DNA of 40,546 nt from CAZUGO01 sp964619935 (GTDB taxonomy: Bacteria; Planctomycetota; Phycisphaerae; UBA1845; CAIVHJ01). The notes below the pieces were generated by a model that made no database searches, was not told the DNA's origin, and saw only the letters and a list, made by a program, of their open reading frames with translations. Shown here in pieces: positions 32,088-39,834 of this stretch (within the stretch, counting starts at the first letter, position 1; each line of letters starts with the position of its first letter). Position numbers and translations under genes: made by a program. The stretch lies in NCBI GenBank assembly GCA_964619935.1, contig CAZUGO010000004.1, forward strand, positions 1 to 40,546, given 5' to 3'.

Positions 32088-33359
32088 ATGCCCGGTAATG
32101 CCGCACTCAAGTCCTGGTTGCCAGTCGGCAGCGATTGCGATTTTCCGATCCAGAATCTGCCGTATGGCGTCTTCGAGCGCTCGGATGGCACGGTAGCCTG
32201 TGGGGTGGCTATTGGGGACCAGATCCTGGACTTGGCAGCGCTGCATCGCCACGGTGGCTTCAAGGCCACGGCGCTGGCTAATAATAATGTATTCGCAAGT
32301 TGCACGCTCAACGCATTCATGGCGGCGGGTCGCACGGTCTGGACCGAGATCCGCAGCCGGATTACACAGGTGTTGAGCGAGGCGGATCCTACGATTCGTG
32401 ACCACCCCGGCTTGCGGGCGGCGGTGTTGCTGCCCATGAGCGAAGCCCGGCTGCGGCTGCCGGTGTCTATTCCCAATTTCGCGGACTTCTATGCCTCAAA
32501 GTATCACGCCACCAACGTCGGCTCGATGTTCCGTGATCCATCAAGTCCCCTGCTGCCCAACTGGGTGCACATGCCGGTGGCATACAATGGGCGGAGCAGT
32601 TCGGTAATCGTCTCCGGTGAGCCGGTCCGGCGGCCGTGCGGGCAGACCAAGGCCGACGATCAGCCGGGCCCCGGTTTTGGCCCGTCGCGGCTATTGGATT
32701 TCGAGCTGGAGGTGGGCTTCTTCGTGGGCTCGGGCAACGAGTTGGGGACATCGATTCCGGCCCGCCGGGCCAGCGACCACATCTTCGGCTTGGTGCTGGT
32801 CAACGATTGGTCCGCCCGGGACATCCAGAAGTGGGAGTACGTTCCGCTGGGCCCATTTCTCGGCAAGTCGTTCGCGACCTCGATTTCCCCATGGGTGGTT
32901 CCGCTCGATGCATTGGAGCCGTTCCGGGTGACCCCGCAGCCGCAGAATCCTGAAGTGCTGCCGTATCTGCGGTGCCCCGGTGATTGGGCCTACGATCTGC
33001 ACCTGGAGGTCCACCTGCAGGCCAATCCGACGGATGCGCCGCAGTGCATCACCCGCAGCAACCTTCGACACCTGTACTGGACGCTGTCGCAGATGCTGGC
33101 CCACGTCACGGTCAACGGCACCAATGCCCAGACCGGCGACCTCTATGGATCAGGCACGGTCTCGGGTCCGACGCCGGAGTCCCGCGGTTGTCTCTTGGAG
33201 TTGACCTGGAAGGGCCAGCAGGTGCTGGTGTTGCCCGGCGGGAAAACCCGCACCTTCTTGGCCGACGGCGACACCGTGATCATGCGCGGATACGGGCAGG
33301 GCGACGGCTACCGGGTGGGGTTTGGTGAGGTCCGTTCCACGATTCTGCCGGCCGAATAG
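32088..33359 (+). CDS. fahA: Fumarylacetoacetase
   Basis: A 423-residue hydrolase that splits fumarylacetoacetate to fumarate and acetoacetate, the last step of tyrosine catabolism. Length and domains match the eukaryotic-type FAH: an N-terminal SH3-like domain (about 1-115, starting SWLPVGSDCDFPIQNLPYGVF) and a metal-dependent catalytic beta-roll (about 120-423). Key segments are NFADFYASKYHATNVG (metal Asp, catalytic His), LDFELEVGFFVG (metal Glu), LVNDWSARDIQKWEYVPLGP (metal Asp) and the C-terminal TGDLYGSGTVSGPTPES. No homogentisate dioxygenase or maleylacetoacetate isomerase is in the window. Confidence 0.96.
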   Translation: MPGNAALKSWLPVGSDCDFPIQNLPYGVFERSDGTVACGVAIGDQILDLAALHRHGGFKATALANNNVFASCTLNAFMAAGRTVWTEIRSRITQVLSEADPTIRDHPGLRAAVLLPMSEARLRLPVSIPNFADFYASKYHATNVGSMFRDPSSPLLPNWVHMPVAYNGRSSSVIVSGEPVRRPCGQTKADDQPGPGFGPSRLLDFELEVGFFVGSGNELGTSIPARRASDHIFGLVLVNDWSARDIQKWEYVPLGPFLGKSFATSISPWVVPLDALEPFRVTPQPQNPEVLPYLRCPGDWAYDLHLEVHLQANPTDAPQCITRSNLRHLYWTLSQMLAHVTVNGTNAQTGDLYGSGTVSGPTPESRGCLLELTWKGQQVLVLPGGKTRTFLADGDTVIMRGYGQGDGYRVGFGEVRSTILPAE

Positions 33360-33427
33360 GCTGCACACCGGCGCACTTGGGAGATGGCATTCGATGAACC
33401 GTGTTGTCCTTGGACTCGCCTGTTTGC

Positions 33428-33781
33428 ATGGATCCCATGACTCCTGATTCGCGACCCCCGCAGGTCCCAGACGATCTGCCGCCCGCCAACGGCATCGCGA
33501 TCGCCGCACTAGTGCTGGGTATCGTGGCGTATCCGCTGTTGTGTGCCCACCCGATCGTCGCGATGACCATTGCTGTGCTGGCGGTGCTCTTCGGCTTCAT
33601 GGGCCGCCGCAATGCCCTTCGCGGTGCTGGCGGTGGTGGCATGGCTACGGGCGGCGCGGTGCTTGGGATGCTGGTGATCGGTCTGAGCATCATGATGCTG
33701 GTCGGGTGCCTGGCGGCCCTCGGTCTGGGCGGCCTGTTGCTCCATCAGGCCGGGCAGTCCGGGACCGCCGGTCTGGGTTGA
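33428..33781 (+). CDS. DUF4190-like small membrane protein
   Basis: A 117-residue protein with a short proline-rich cytoplasmic N-terminus and two to three hydrophobic segments: NGIAIAALVLGIVAYPLLCAH, VAMTIAVLAVLFGFMGRRNA and GMLVIGLSIMMLVGCLAALGLGGLLL. The NG(I/M)AIAALVLGI opening is the hallmark of DUF4190, a family often found next to signalling or stress genes and lacking an assigned function. The start at 33428 is chosen as the first ATG close to the conserved segment. Its stop lies only 4 bp from the stop of the convergent Cys-rich gene. Confidence 0.78.
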   Translation: MDPMTPDSRPPQVPDDLPPANGIAIAALVLGIVAYPLLCAHPIVAMTIAVLAVLFGFMGRRNALRGAGGGGMATGGAVLGMLVIGLSIMMLVGCLAALGLGGLLLHQAGQSGTAGLG

Positions 33782-33785
33782 CGCC

Positions 33786-34175
33786 TCATCCGCCGACCGC
33801 ATCGCGGCGGCACCACTGGATGGATGCCCGCGAAAACAGCGCACCCTGTTGAGGGGTTGCCATGGTGTCCGTTTCCGCAGCTTCGGCCGCGATCAGCGCG
33901 ACGCACTGCTCCCCGGCAGCGCCGTGCGGTGCCGCGTGGTGGCATTCCCCGGACGCGTTGCAAGCGTCTTCCGTACACGGGTCGCTGTCGTCGCAGTCCA
34001 GCGGCCGGTGCACGCACGACCCTTGCACGCAGGCATCGCTGGTACAGGCGTCGTCGTCAACGCAATCCGCGTGCGTGCCGCACTGTCCGGCGGCTCGCGA
34101 CGGCCGGGCGCCGATGAACGCTGCACAGGCCACGCAGAAACAACCGACCACCAGCAATTCGGCCATTGTTCTCAT
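33786..34175 (-). CDS. Secreted protein with Cys/Asp-rich calcium-type repeats
   Basis: A 129-residue protein with an N-terminal signal segment (MAELLVVGCFCVACAAFIG). Next come Cys- and Asp-rich repeats: CGTHADCVDDDACTSDACV, then CVHRPLDCDDSDPCTEDAC, then GECHHAA. This is the C.DD(N/D)(P/A)CT.DAC....C.H pattern seen in Dictyostelium-type and other secreted repeat proteins of planctomycetes and myxobacteria, likely disulfide-bonded and calcium-binding. GGAGGGG precedes the ATG at 34175 by about 8 nt, so the longer in-frame extension to 34289 is rejected. The tail after about 90 is unremarkable. Confidence 0.8.
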   Translation of the reverse strand: MRTMAELLVVGCFCVACAAFIGARPSRAAGQCGTHADCVDDDACTSDACVQGSCVHRPLDCDDSDPCTEDACNASGECHHAAPHGAAGEQCVALIAAEAAETDTMATPQQGALFSRASIQWCRRDAVGG

Positions 34176-34268
34176 CGCAAGTACCCCCTCCGCGGCCCAG
34201 TGCACGGGCCGACCATGCGGTGCTGACGGATCAAAAGGCGTTGATCGATGTGAGACGGGACCTGTTGC

Positions 34269-34297
34269 AGTATGCAATTCAATCCGCACGCTGCCAA
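34269..34297 (-). promoter_or_regulatory. Promoter of the secreted Cys-rich protein
   Basis: On the minus strand TTGGCA and CATACT are separated by 17 bp, about 94 bp before the start at 34175. Confidence 0.55.
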
Positions 34298-34391
34298 GTC
34301 GGTTTTCGCCCCAGAAACCGTTGTCTTGGAGCGGCGGAACCTGCGGTCTGATAATCCCCCGCGTCCTGGCGGTCGGGGCGGCGGGCGTGTG

Positions 34392-34419
34392 TTGACGGGC
34401 GCGATTGGATGGCTACACT
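34392..34419 (+). promoter_or_regulatory. Promoter of the YbjQ operon
   Basis: TTGACG and TACACT are separated by 16 bp, about 100 bp before the first YbjQ start. Confidence 0.6.
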
Positions 34420-34517
34420 TGCCCAGCGGACGTCCGCAATGAGTTGCGGTTCGGATTGGGGTCGCTTGTGGCTGAGTGCGTTCGTTGCCTCGTCGAGGCA
34501 CTTTGGAGTACGCGCCG

Positions 34518-34841
34518 ATGATTGTCGTGAATACCGAAACCGTGCCGGGCCGACGAATCCTGGAGACCAAGGGCATGGTTCAAGGAAACACCATTCGGGC
34601 CAAGCACGTGGGCCGCGACTTGGCCGCGGGCCTCAAGAACCTGGTGGGTGGCGAACTCAAGGGTTACACCGAGCTGCTCACCGAGTCGCGGCGGCAGGCC
34701 CTGGAGCGCATGCTGGCCCAGGCCCAACAGCTCGGTGCCAATGCCGTGGTCAATGTCCGGTTCACAACCAGTTCAGTTGCCTCCGGCGCCGCTGAGCTGT
34801 ACGCCTACGGGACGGCGGTGGTCCTGGAATCAGGAGCATAA
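34518..34841 (+). CDS. YbjQ-family (UPF0145) heavy-metal-binding-like protein
   Basis: A 107-residue protein matching the UPF0145/YbjQ family. It begins IVVNTETVPGRRILETKGMVQGNTI and has LKGYTELLTESRRQALERML, then GANAVVNVRFTTSSV and AYGTAVVLE. The family forms pentameric beta-rings, and its label as metal-binding rests on weak evidence. TTGGAG lies 11 nt before the ATG. It is the first gene of a three-gene operon. A second diverged copy starts 5 bp downstream. Confidence 0.9.
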   Translation: MIVVNTETVPGRRILETKGMVQGNTIRAKHVGRDLAAGLKNLVGGELKGYTELLTESRRQALERMLAQAQQLGANAVVNVRFTTSSVASGAAELYAYGTAVVLESGA

Positions 34842-34846
34842 GCACG

Positions 34847-35341
34847 ATGGCCCCGGTACTCATCTCCCTGCTGCCGCTGTTGTTGATCGCCGTGGGCTAC
34901 ATCGTCGGTTCGATGGTGGAACGTCGGCACCTCAAGCAGTTGTCGGGCCGCGAGCAGCAGGTGGCCGGCCTGATGGTCACCAATCTGAAGACCGTTCCCG
35001 ATCCGGCGACCGTCCGGTCGGCGGTCCTGGTGCTCGGCGAGGCGGTCATCGCCACCGATTACTTCAAATTGGTTGCCTCGCAACTGCGGCGGTTGATCGG
35101 CGGTGAGATCCGCTCGCTCCAAAGCCTGGTGGATCGCGCTCGGCGTGAGGCGACCTGCCGCATGTTGGAACAAGCCGCCGCCCTGGGCGCCTGCGAGGTG
35201 CACAGCGTTCGCTTCGAAACCAGCAACATTCGCAGCGCCGCGGGTGCTGCCAAGTCGATCTCGGTCGAGATGCTGGCCTTCGGGACCGCGATCATCCGCC
35301 AGGCCGATGCCCATGAATCACGATCCGTCCATCGAACATGA
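34847..35341 (+). CDS. Membrane-anchored second YbjQ-like protein
   Basis: A 164-residue protein with one N-terminal transmembrane segment (VLISLLPLLLIAVGYIVGSM) and a YbjQ-like domain from about 40 to 150: VLGEAVIATDYFKLVAS, IGGEIRSLQSLVDRARREATCRML, GACEVHSVRFETSNI, EMLAFGTAI. It aligns with the preceding soluble copy, so the pair arose by duplication with gain of an anchor. AGGAG precedes the ATG by about 10 nt. The last 29 nt overlap the next gene, indicating coupled translation. Confidence 0.82.
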   Translation: MAPVLISLLPLLLIAVGYIVGSMVERRHLKQLSGREQQVAGLMVTNLKTVPDPATVRSAVLVLGEAVIATDYFKLVASQLRRLIGGEIRSLQSLVDRARREATCRMLEQAAALGACEVHSVRFETSNIRSAAGAAKSISVEMLAFGTAIIRQADAHESRSVHRT

Positions 35342-36170
35342 GCCCCAGTGGTCGAAGCGCCCGCCGCAACCAGACCCGTCGGACGAGGCCGCGGCCCGTC
35401 GGTTCGAAGGCGACGCGGCTGCCGAGGCGCGCGGCATTGCCAGCCAGCACAGCGTGTACAACGAACCGGCCATGTTTGCCGACCAGGAAGGGCGGCTGAT
35501 CGAGCAGGATTGGCGCTGCCGTCACTGCGGGTACAACCTCCGCGGACTGGTCACCGGCCAGCCTTGCCCGGAGTGCGGGTCCATCGAGCTGTATTACCCG
35601 CCGCCGTCGGCCGCGGCATCCTATGGAAGTTGGCTGGCACACTGCCAAGCCGTGACGACACCGGCCCTCAGCTGGGCGGCAATCTGGAGCGCCGGTTTAC
35701 TCGGGACGCCGTTCGCGGTGTTTGGAGCGATGCTTGCCGCGCCGATCAACACTTGGCTGGTGGTGGCGGTTGCGGCGCCGTGCCTGGTGGAGATCCGCAA
35801 GCTGGCGGCATTGTTGTGGCTGGTCGAGACCCGGCCGTACCTGATTCGCAAGCCCAGCCAGGTGTTCACCGCCGCGATCATCAGCGGCGTGAGCTTTGCG
35901 GCGGTTCAGAATCTCATGTACCTGGCCATGTTTCCGGCGACGAGTGGCCAGTGGGTGGCCGCCTGGCGCTGGGTGGTGTGCAGTGCCATGCACGTCGCAT
36001 GCAGCGCGATTGCCGCTGGCGGGGTGTTGCGGACCTGGAGTTCATGCGTAGAGCAGCGGCGACCGCCGCGGTTGTCGCTGGCCTTCCCGGCGGTGATCGC
36101 CGCAATGGTCATCCATGGAATCTACAATACCACGGTGGTCATTCTGCATTATGCAGTGTTGCTGTTCTAG
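35313..36170 (+). CDS. Zinc-ribbon PrsW-like membrane protein
   Basis: A 285-residue protein. A soluble N-terminus ends in a zinc ribbon (C69, C72, C85, C88; CRHCGYNLRG...CPECGS), followed by about six hydrophobic segments. The membrane part follows the PrsW/CPBP-type order of motifs: E160xxK163 (VEIRKLAALLWL), a VSFAAVQN segment at 193-200, H227 in AMHVACSAIAAGG and H268/N272 in HGIYN. PrsW intramembrane proteases normally have EExxK and ENxxY. Here the second motif has Gln in place of Glu (QNLMY), so activity is doubtful or altered. It may process or sense the membrane-anchored YbjQ neighbour. The start at 35313 overlaps that gene. Confidence 0.75.
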   Translation: MNHDPSIEHEPQWSKRPPQPDPSDEAAARRFEGDAAAEARGIASQHSVYNEPAMFADQEGRLIEQDWRCRHCGYNLRGLVTGQPCPECGSIELYYPPPSAAASYGSWLAHCQAVTTPALSWAAIWSAGLLGTPFAVFGAMLAAPINTWLVVAVAAPCLVEIRKLAALLWLVETRPYLIRKPSQVFTAAIISGVSFAAVQNLMYLAMFPATSGQWVAAWRWVVCSAMHVACSAIAAGGVLRTWSSCVEQRRPPRLSLAFPAVIAAMVIHGIYNTTVVILHYAVLLF

Positions 36171-36205
36171 GCGCGGCGCCGCCGGGGGTTCCGGGTTCGA
36201 TGGCG

Positions 36206-37306
36206 TCAATCCACGGCTTGAAGCGTCACCACCAGGGTGAGTTGCTGGTCCTCGCGCAAGACGACAACGGCGACCTGGTCCCCGACGGTGTGGCGGCCCA
36301 GGGCGCTGAGCAACTCCGAGCCGGTGGGCGTCTGCTGGTCGTCGATCCGGATAATCACGTCGCCCGCTTTCAGCCCGGCTTGCTCGGCGGCACTGCCGCG
36401 ACTGACGCTGCGAATGCCCACGCCCGGCAGGCTGTACTGCCGGATCATCTCGTCCGGTGTGATCAATACGCCCAGCCCGGGGCGCATGACCTTGCCGTGA
36501 GCAATGAGTTCTGGAACGATGCGGTTGATGGTGTCGACGGGCACGGCGAACCCGATGCCGGCGCTGGATCCCGATGGGCTGTAGATCGCGGTGTTCATGC
36601 CGATCAGCCGCCCGGCGCTGTCCAGCAATGGGCCGCCCGAGTTGCCGGGGTTGATGGCCGCGTCGGTCTGAATCACGCCCTCGATGCGCCGGCCGCTCAC
36701 CGACAGAATCTCACGATTCAGGGCGCTGACCACCCCGGTCGTCAGGCTGAAATCCCAGCCGAACGGATTGCCGATGGCAAACACCTTCTGGCCGACACGC
36801 AGGTCGGCGGAAGTGCCGATGGGGATGGGCCGAACCTCCGACGGCGGCGCCGGAATCTGCAAGACGGCGATGTCGTAATCGGCCGAGCCTCCGATCGGGG
36901 AGGCTTTCCACTGGCTGCCGTCGGACAGGGTCACGCGCAGAACGTCGGCATCCAGCACCACGTGATAGTTGGTGATCACGTGGCCCTGATCGTCCCACAC
37001 GAATCCGGATCCAGTGCCGGCGGGGACTTCGGTCAGGTTGAAATCGTGGCGATTGCGGAACAACTGTCCGCGACTGACGTACGCCACCGACGGCACCGCC
37101 GCCTGGAACAGGCTGATGGTGGACTGCTCGTCCGCGGCCAGATCGCCGCGGGCCGCCACGGTCCTCGGGGCTACGGCAGGCTGATTCGGAGGCCTGGTCT
37201 CGCGGAACAACGCCAGCAGCACGACAATCAATACCGCGGCGAAGACCAGGGCAGGCACTCCCAGGCGCTCGCGGTCCGGGAGCTGCCCGGGTGCTCGATC
37301 ATTCAT
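36206..37306 (-). CDS. HtrA/DegS-like serine protease with one PDZ domain
   Basis: A 366-residue membrane-anchored S1C protease. The anchor is at about 18-34 (PALVFAAVLIVVLLALF). The chymotrypsin-fold domain has the full triad: H115 (ITNYHVV), D145 (ADYDIAVLQ) and S223 (NPGNSGGPLLD). A single PDZ domain follows (about 265-360), with GVGIRSVSRGSAAEQAGLKAGDVI. This layout is that of DegS/HtrA proteins, which respond to misfolded envelope proteins. AGGAGG lies 8 nt before the ATG at 37306; the ORF can be opened from a TTG at 37312. A good promoter lies just upstream. Confidence 0.94.
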   Translation of the reverse strand: MNDRAPGQLPDRERLGVPALVFAAVLIVVLLALFRETRPPNQPAVAPRTVAARGDLAADEQSTISLFQAAVPSVAYVSRGQLFRNRHDFNLTEVPAGTGSGFVWDDQGHVITNYHVVLDADVLRVTLSDGSQWKASPIGGSADYDIAVLQIPAPPSEVRPIPIGTSADLRVGQKVFAIGNPFGWDFSLTTGVVSALNREILSVSGRRIEGVIQTDAAINPGNSGGPLLDSAGRLIGMNTAIYSPSGSSAGIGFAVPVDTINRIVPELIAHGKVMRPGLGVLITPDEMIRQYSLPGVGIRSVSRGSAAEQAGLKAGDVIIRIDDQQTPTGSELLSALGRHTVGDQVAVVVLREDQQLTLVVTLQAVD

Positions 37307-37334
37307 GAACAAGGCCTCCTGATGGACTCGGAGG

Positions 37335-37362
37335 ATTGTAGGGAGGCCGGCAGGACTTGCAA
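37335..37362 (-). promoter_or_regulatory. Promoter of the HtrA gene
   Basis: On the minus strand TTGCAA and TACAAT are separated by 16 bp. The -10 ends 28 bp before the ATG. Confidence 0.62.
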
Positions 37363-37491
37363 GCGTCCGACTTCAGCGTTCAAAGGAACGTGAAGCCCAC
37401 ACCCGCACAGGGCCGTCCGTTGTACGCCAGCTTCACGGCAGCAGGACTTCTGCTCGCCTGGTGTATGCCCCGCTGGCGACTTCGGGGATTG

Positions 37492-38889
37492 CTAGAAACT
37501 CACCCGCAGTCCTCGAGTCGCGATGCACACCTCCTCAAAGCCGTTGCCGCCTAATTGTCTGGCCAGCGCCTCGCTCTCGTCCGATTCGCCATGCACCAGG
37601 TAGATCCGCTTGGTCTTGTGCTTCAGTGGGCTGATCATCCGCAGGAGATCGGCTTGGTCGGCGTGAGCGCTGAAGCCTTCAATCTGGACCACCTCGGCCC
37701 GGACGTCGTAGCGCTCGTGAAACAGGCGGATCTCCTTGGCGCCTTCGACCAACCGGCGCCCCAGGGTGTGGGCGGCCTGGTAGCCGGGGATCAGCAGGGT
37801 GTTCTTGGGGTTTTCGATGTTGTTCTTGATATGATGGCGGACCCGGCCGGCTTCACACATGCCGCTGGCCGAGATGATCGTGCAGGGTTCCTTGCGGGAG
37901 TGCAAGGCCTTGCTCTCCTCGACGTCACGAATGTAGGTACAGCAATCGGCCCCCAGCATGTCGCCGGTGCGGCGTTGGAAATCGCGGGCCGCGCGGTCGT
38001 AACACTCCGGGTGCATCTTGAACACCTCGGTGGCATTGGCGGCCAGCGGGCTGTCGACGTACACCGGGTAGCGCGGAACCCGCCCGGATTCCATTTCATG
38101 GTGCAGAAAGTAGACGATGGTCTGAGTGCGGCCGACCGAAAATGCCGGAATGATCACCTTGCCGCCGCGCTCGTAAGTCCGCCGGACCACGGCGGTCAGC
38201 TTCTGGCGGGCGTCGTTGACCTGTTCGTTGACCGTGCCGCCGTAAGTGCTCTCGCAAATCAGGACGTCCGCAACCGGCAGTGCCTGCGGATCGCGCAGGA
38301 TGGGCTTGTTCGGGCGGCCAATGTCGCCGCTGAAATAAAGCGACGCCGCCGATCCGTTGCGCTTGGCGAAGTTCAGGTGGACGCCGGCGGAACCGAGCAT
38401 GTGGCCGGCGTCCTGGAAGCTGGCCAACAGACCCGGCACCACCGGAAACAGCCGGTCGTAGGGAATGGCCTGAAAGCGCTTCAGCGCCGCGACGGCGTCG
38501 GCGTGTTCATAGAGCGGTTCGATCGGATCCAGACCCTGGCGGCGGCGCTTTTTGTTCAAATAGGCGACGTCCTCCTCCTGGATATAAGCCGAGTCCGGCA
38601 ACATGATCGAGCACAGATCCCGCGTGGCGGGCGTGCAGAAGATCGGGCCGTCGAAGCCGTCCTTGACCAGCAACGGTAACCGGCCCGTGTGGTCGGTGTG
38701 GGCGTGGGACAGCACCACGGCCGCGATGTCGGGCGGATCCATCGGCCACTCGCGGTTCTTGGCCTCGGATTCGGCACGCCGGCCTTGGTACAAGCCGCAG
38801 TCCAGCGCCACCCACTGGTCATCGACCTGGACCAGATGCATTGATCCGGTGACTTCGCCGGCCGCACCATGAAACAGCAGTTCAGGCAT
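37492..38889 (-). CDS. MBL-fold/beta-CASP hydrolase (RNA-processing type)
   Basis: A 465-residue protein of the metallo-beta-lactamase, beta-CASP and RMMBL type (COG1236-like). Motif 2, the HxHxDH zinc site, is H62-A-H-T-D-H67. Others are DAGHMLGSAGV (motif 3), FSGDIGR (motif 4), VDSPLAANATEVF of the beta-CASP domain, ISASGMCEAGRVRHHI and the C-terminal EGFSAHADQADLL and VHGESDESEAL. Members cleave RNA as endo- or exonucleases, as in CPSF73 and related bacterial enzymes. GAGGAG precedes the ATG by about 10 nt. A TPR gene lies 45 bp upstream on the same strand, so they may share a transcript. Confidence 0.93.
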   Translation of the reverse strand: MPELLFHGAAGEVTGSMHLVQVDDQWVALDCGLYQGRRAESEAKNREWPMDPPDIAAVVLSHAHTDHTGRLPLLVKDGFDGPIFCTPATRDLCSIMLPDSAYIQEEDVAYLNKKRRRQGLDPIEPLYEHADAVAALKRFQAIPYDRLFPVVPGLLASFQDAGHMLGSAGVHLNFAKRNGSAASLYFSGDIGRPNKPILRDPQALPVADVLICESTYGGTVNEQVNDARQKLTAVVRRTYERGGKVIIPAFSVGRTQTIVYFLHHEMESGRVPRYPVYVDSPLAANATEVFKMHPECYDRAARDFQRRTGDMLGADCCTYIRDVEESKALHSRKEPCTIISASGMCEAGRVRHHIKNNIENPKNTLLIPGYQAAHTLGRRLVEGAKEIRLFHERYDVRAEVVQIEGFSAHADQADLLRMISPLKHKTKRIYLVHGESDESEALARQLGGNGFEEVCIATRGLRVSF

Positions 38890-38934
38890 GTGTTTCAGAC
38901 TCCTCGAACTCGGCGGGTTTCGCGCCGCACGGGC

Positions 38935-39726
38935 CTACGGGGTCTTGGGCGCAACCGGCTCGGCGGGACGGCGGGCCTTGCGTTGCTCGAGCATCTGGAA
39001 GGCCTCGGTTTTCAGCGCTGCCAGCGTCTGTTTCTGCTCGAGGTCGTCCTTGTCGTGTTGCAGGGACGCCGCCTGCTCGAGGGACAGCAGGGCCGTTCGT
39101 GGAGCGCCCAATGCCAGGTTGGCCCGGGCCATGCCGAACAGGCTCTGGATTTGGTTGGGCCGCAACGACACGCGGCTGTATATCCAAAACGACTCGCTGA
39201 AGGCCTGCCGGGACTCGCGATAGTTGCCCAACGCCAGTTGGGCTTCGCCGATGCCGCCGTAGGCCATGGCCTTGCCCCAATGATCGCCAAGCGGGGCAGC
39301 CAGGGAAAGTGACTCCGTGTGCAGCTTGAGGGCGCTGGGGTAGTCCTTGGCGGCTTGGGCTTCACGGCCGGCGCGGAACTTGTGTTGCCCGCTGCGGAAT
39401 TGCGCTTGCTGGGCGGAATCCCAATTGGCGAAGGCCTTGCCGTACTCGCTGAGAATGACCTCACCAAGCGCCAGGTCGGCGATTTCGGCGAACTGCAGGC
39501 CCATGGCAAACGACGCCTTGGCCGCGGCGGGATCGCCGTGCTCCTCGATGATCTTGAGACCGCCCTCGAAATAGTGGTCGATGAACGGAAGGGTCTCGTC
39601 AGGATGAGTCTGGAACCAGATTGCCACCTGGGCAGTCTGCTGCCCGTTGAGCAGTGATTCCAGTTCGGTGCGCTGCTCCGGTGTCCCCAGAGCGGCTGAC
39701 AACAACGCGGCGAGAAACCAGTTCAT
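38935..39726 (-). CDS. Exported tetratricopeptide-repeat protein
   Basis: A 263-residue helical protein with a short signal-like N-terminus (MNWFLAALLSAALG). The body is made of TPR-like helices: AALKLH-type and NYRESRQAFSESFWIYSRV, AKDYPSALKLHTESLSLA, GDHWGKAMAYGGIGEAQLALG, LFGMARANLALGAPRTALLSLEQA. TPRs mediate protein-protein contacts, so it is probably a scaffold. AAGGAG lies 9 nt before the ATG. The C-terminus is Lys/Arg/Pro-rich. No partner can be named. Confidence 0.8.
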   Translation of the reverse strand: MNWFLAALLSAALGTPEQRTELESLLNGQQTAQVAIWFQTHPDETLPFIDHYFEGGLKIIEEHGDPAAAKASFAMGLQFAEIADLALGEVILSEYGKAFANWDSAQQAQFRSGQHKFRAGREAQAAKDYPSALKLHTESLSLAAPLGDHWGKAMAYGGIGEAQLALGNYRESRQAFSESFWIYSRVSLRPNQIQSLFGMARANLALGAPRTALLSLEQAASLQHDKDDLEQKQTLAALKTEAFQMLEQRKARRPAEPVAPKTP

Positions 39727-39834
39727 GGCGCGAACTCCTTGTGCTTCGCCGGACGTCCCGGGGTACCCGGCGGAGTGGTTATCCTAGCAGAAAACCGGCC
39801 CGGTCGCAGCGACGGTGCGGAGATCATGGGTCTG

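Larger units (their letters stand above)
34176..34517. other. Divergent promoter region between the Cys-rich and YbjQ genes
   Basis: No coding sequence is supported. The region holds one well-formed sigma-70-type promoter for each flanking gene, listed separately. Confidence 0.6.

Noticed and set aside
33150..33509. Minus-strand ORF opposite the end of fahA
   Set aside because: Shadow of fahA; no family features.
35348..37393. 681-codon plus-strand ORF spanning the PrsW-like gene and the antisense of HtrA
   Set aside because: It overlaps two well-supported genes, one of them in antisense. Gly/Arg-rich composition shows it is a GC-driven open frame.
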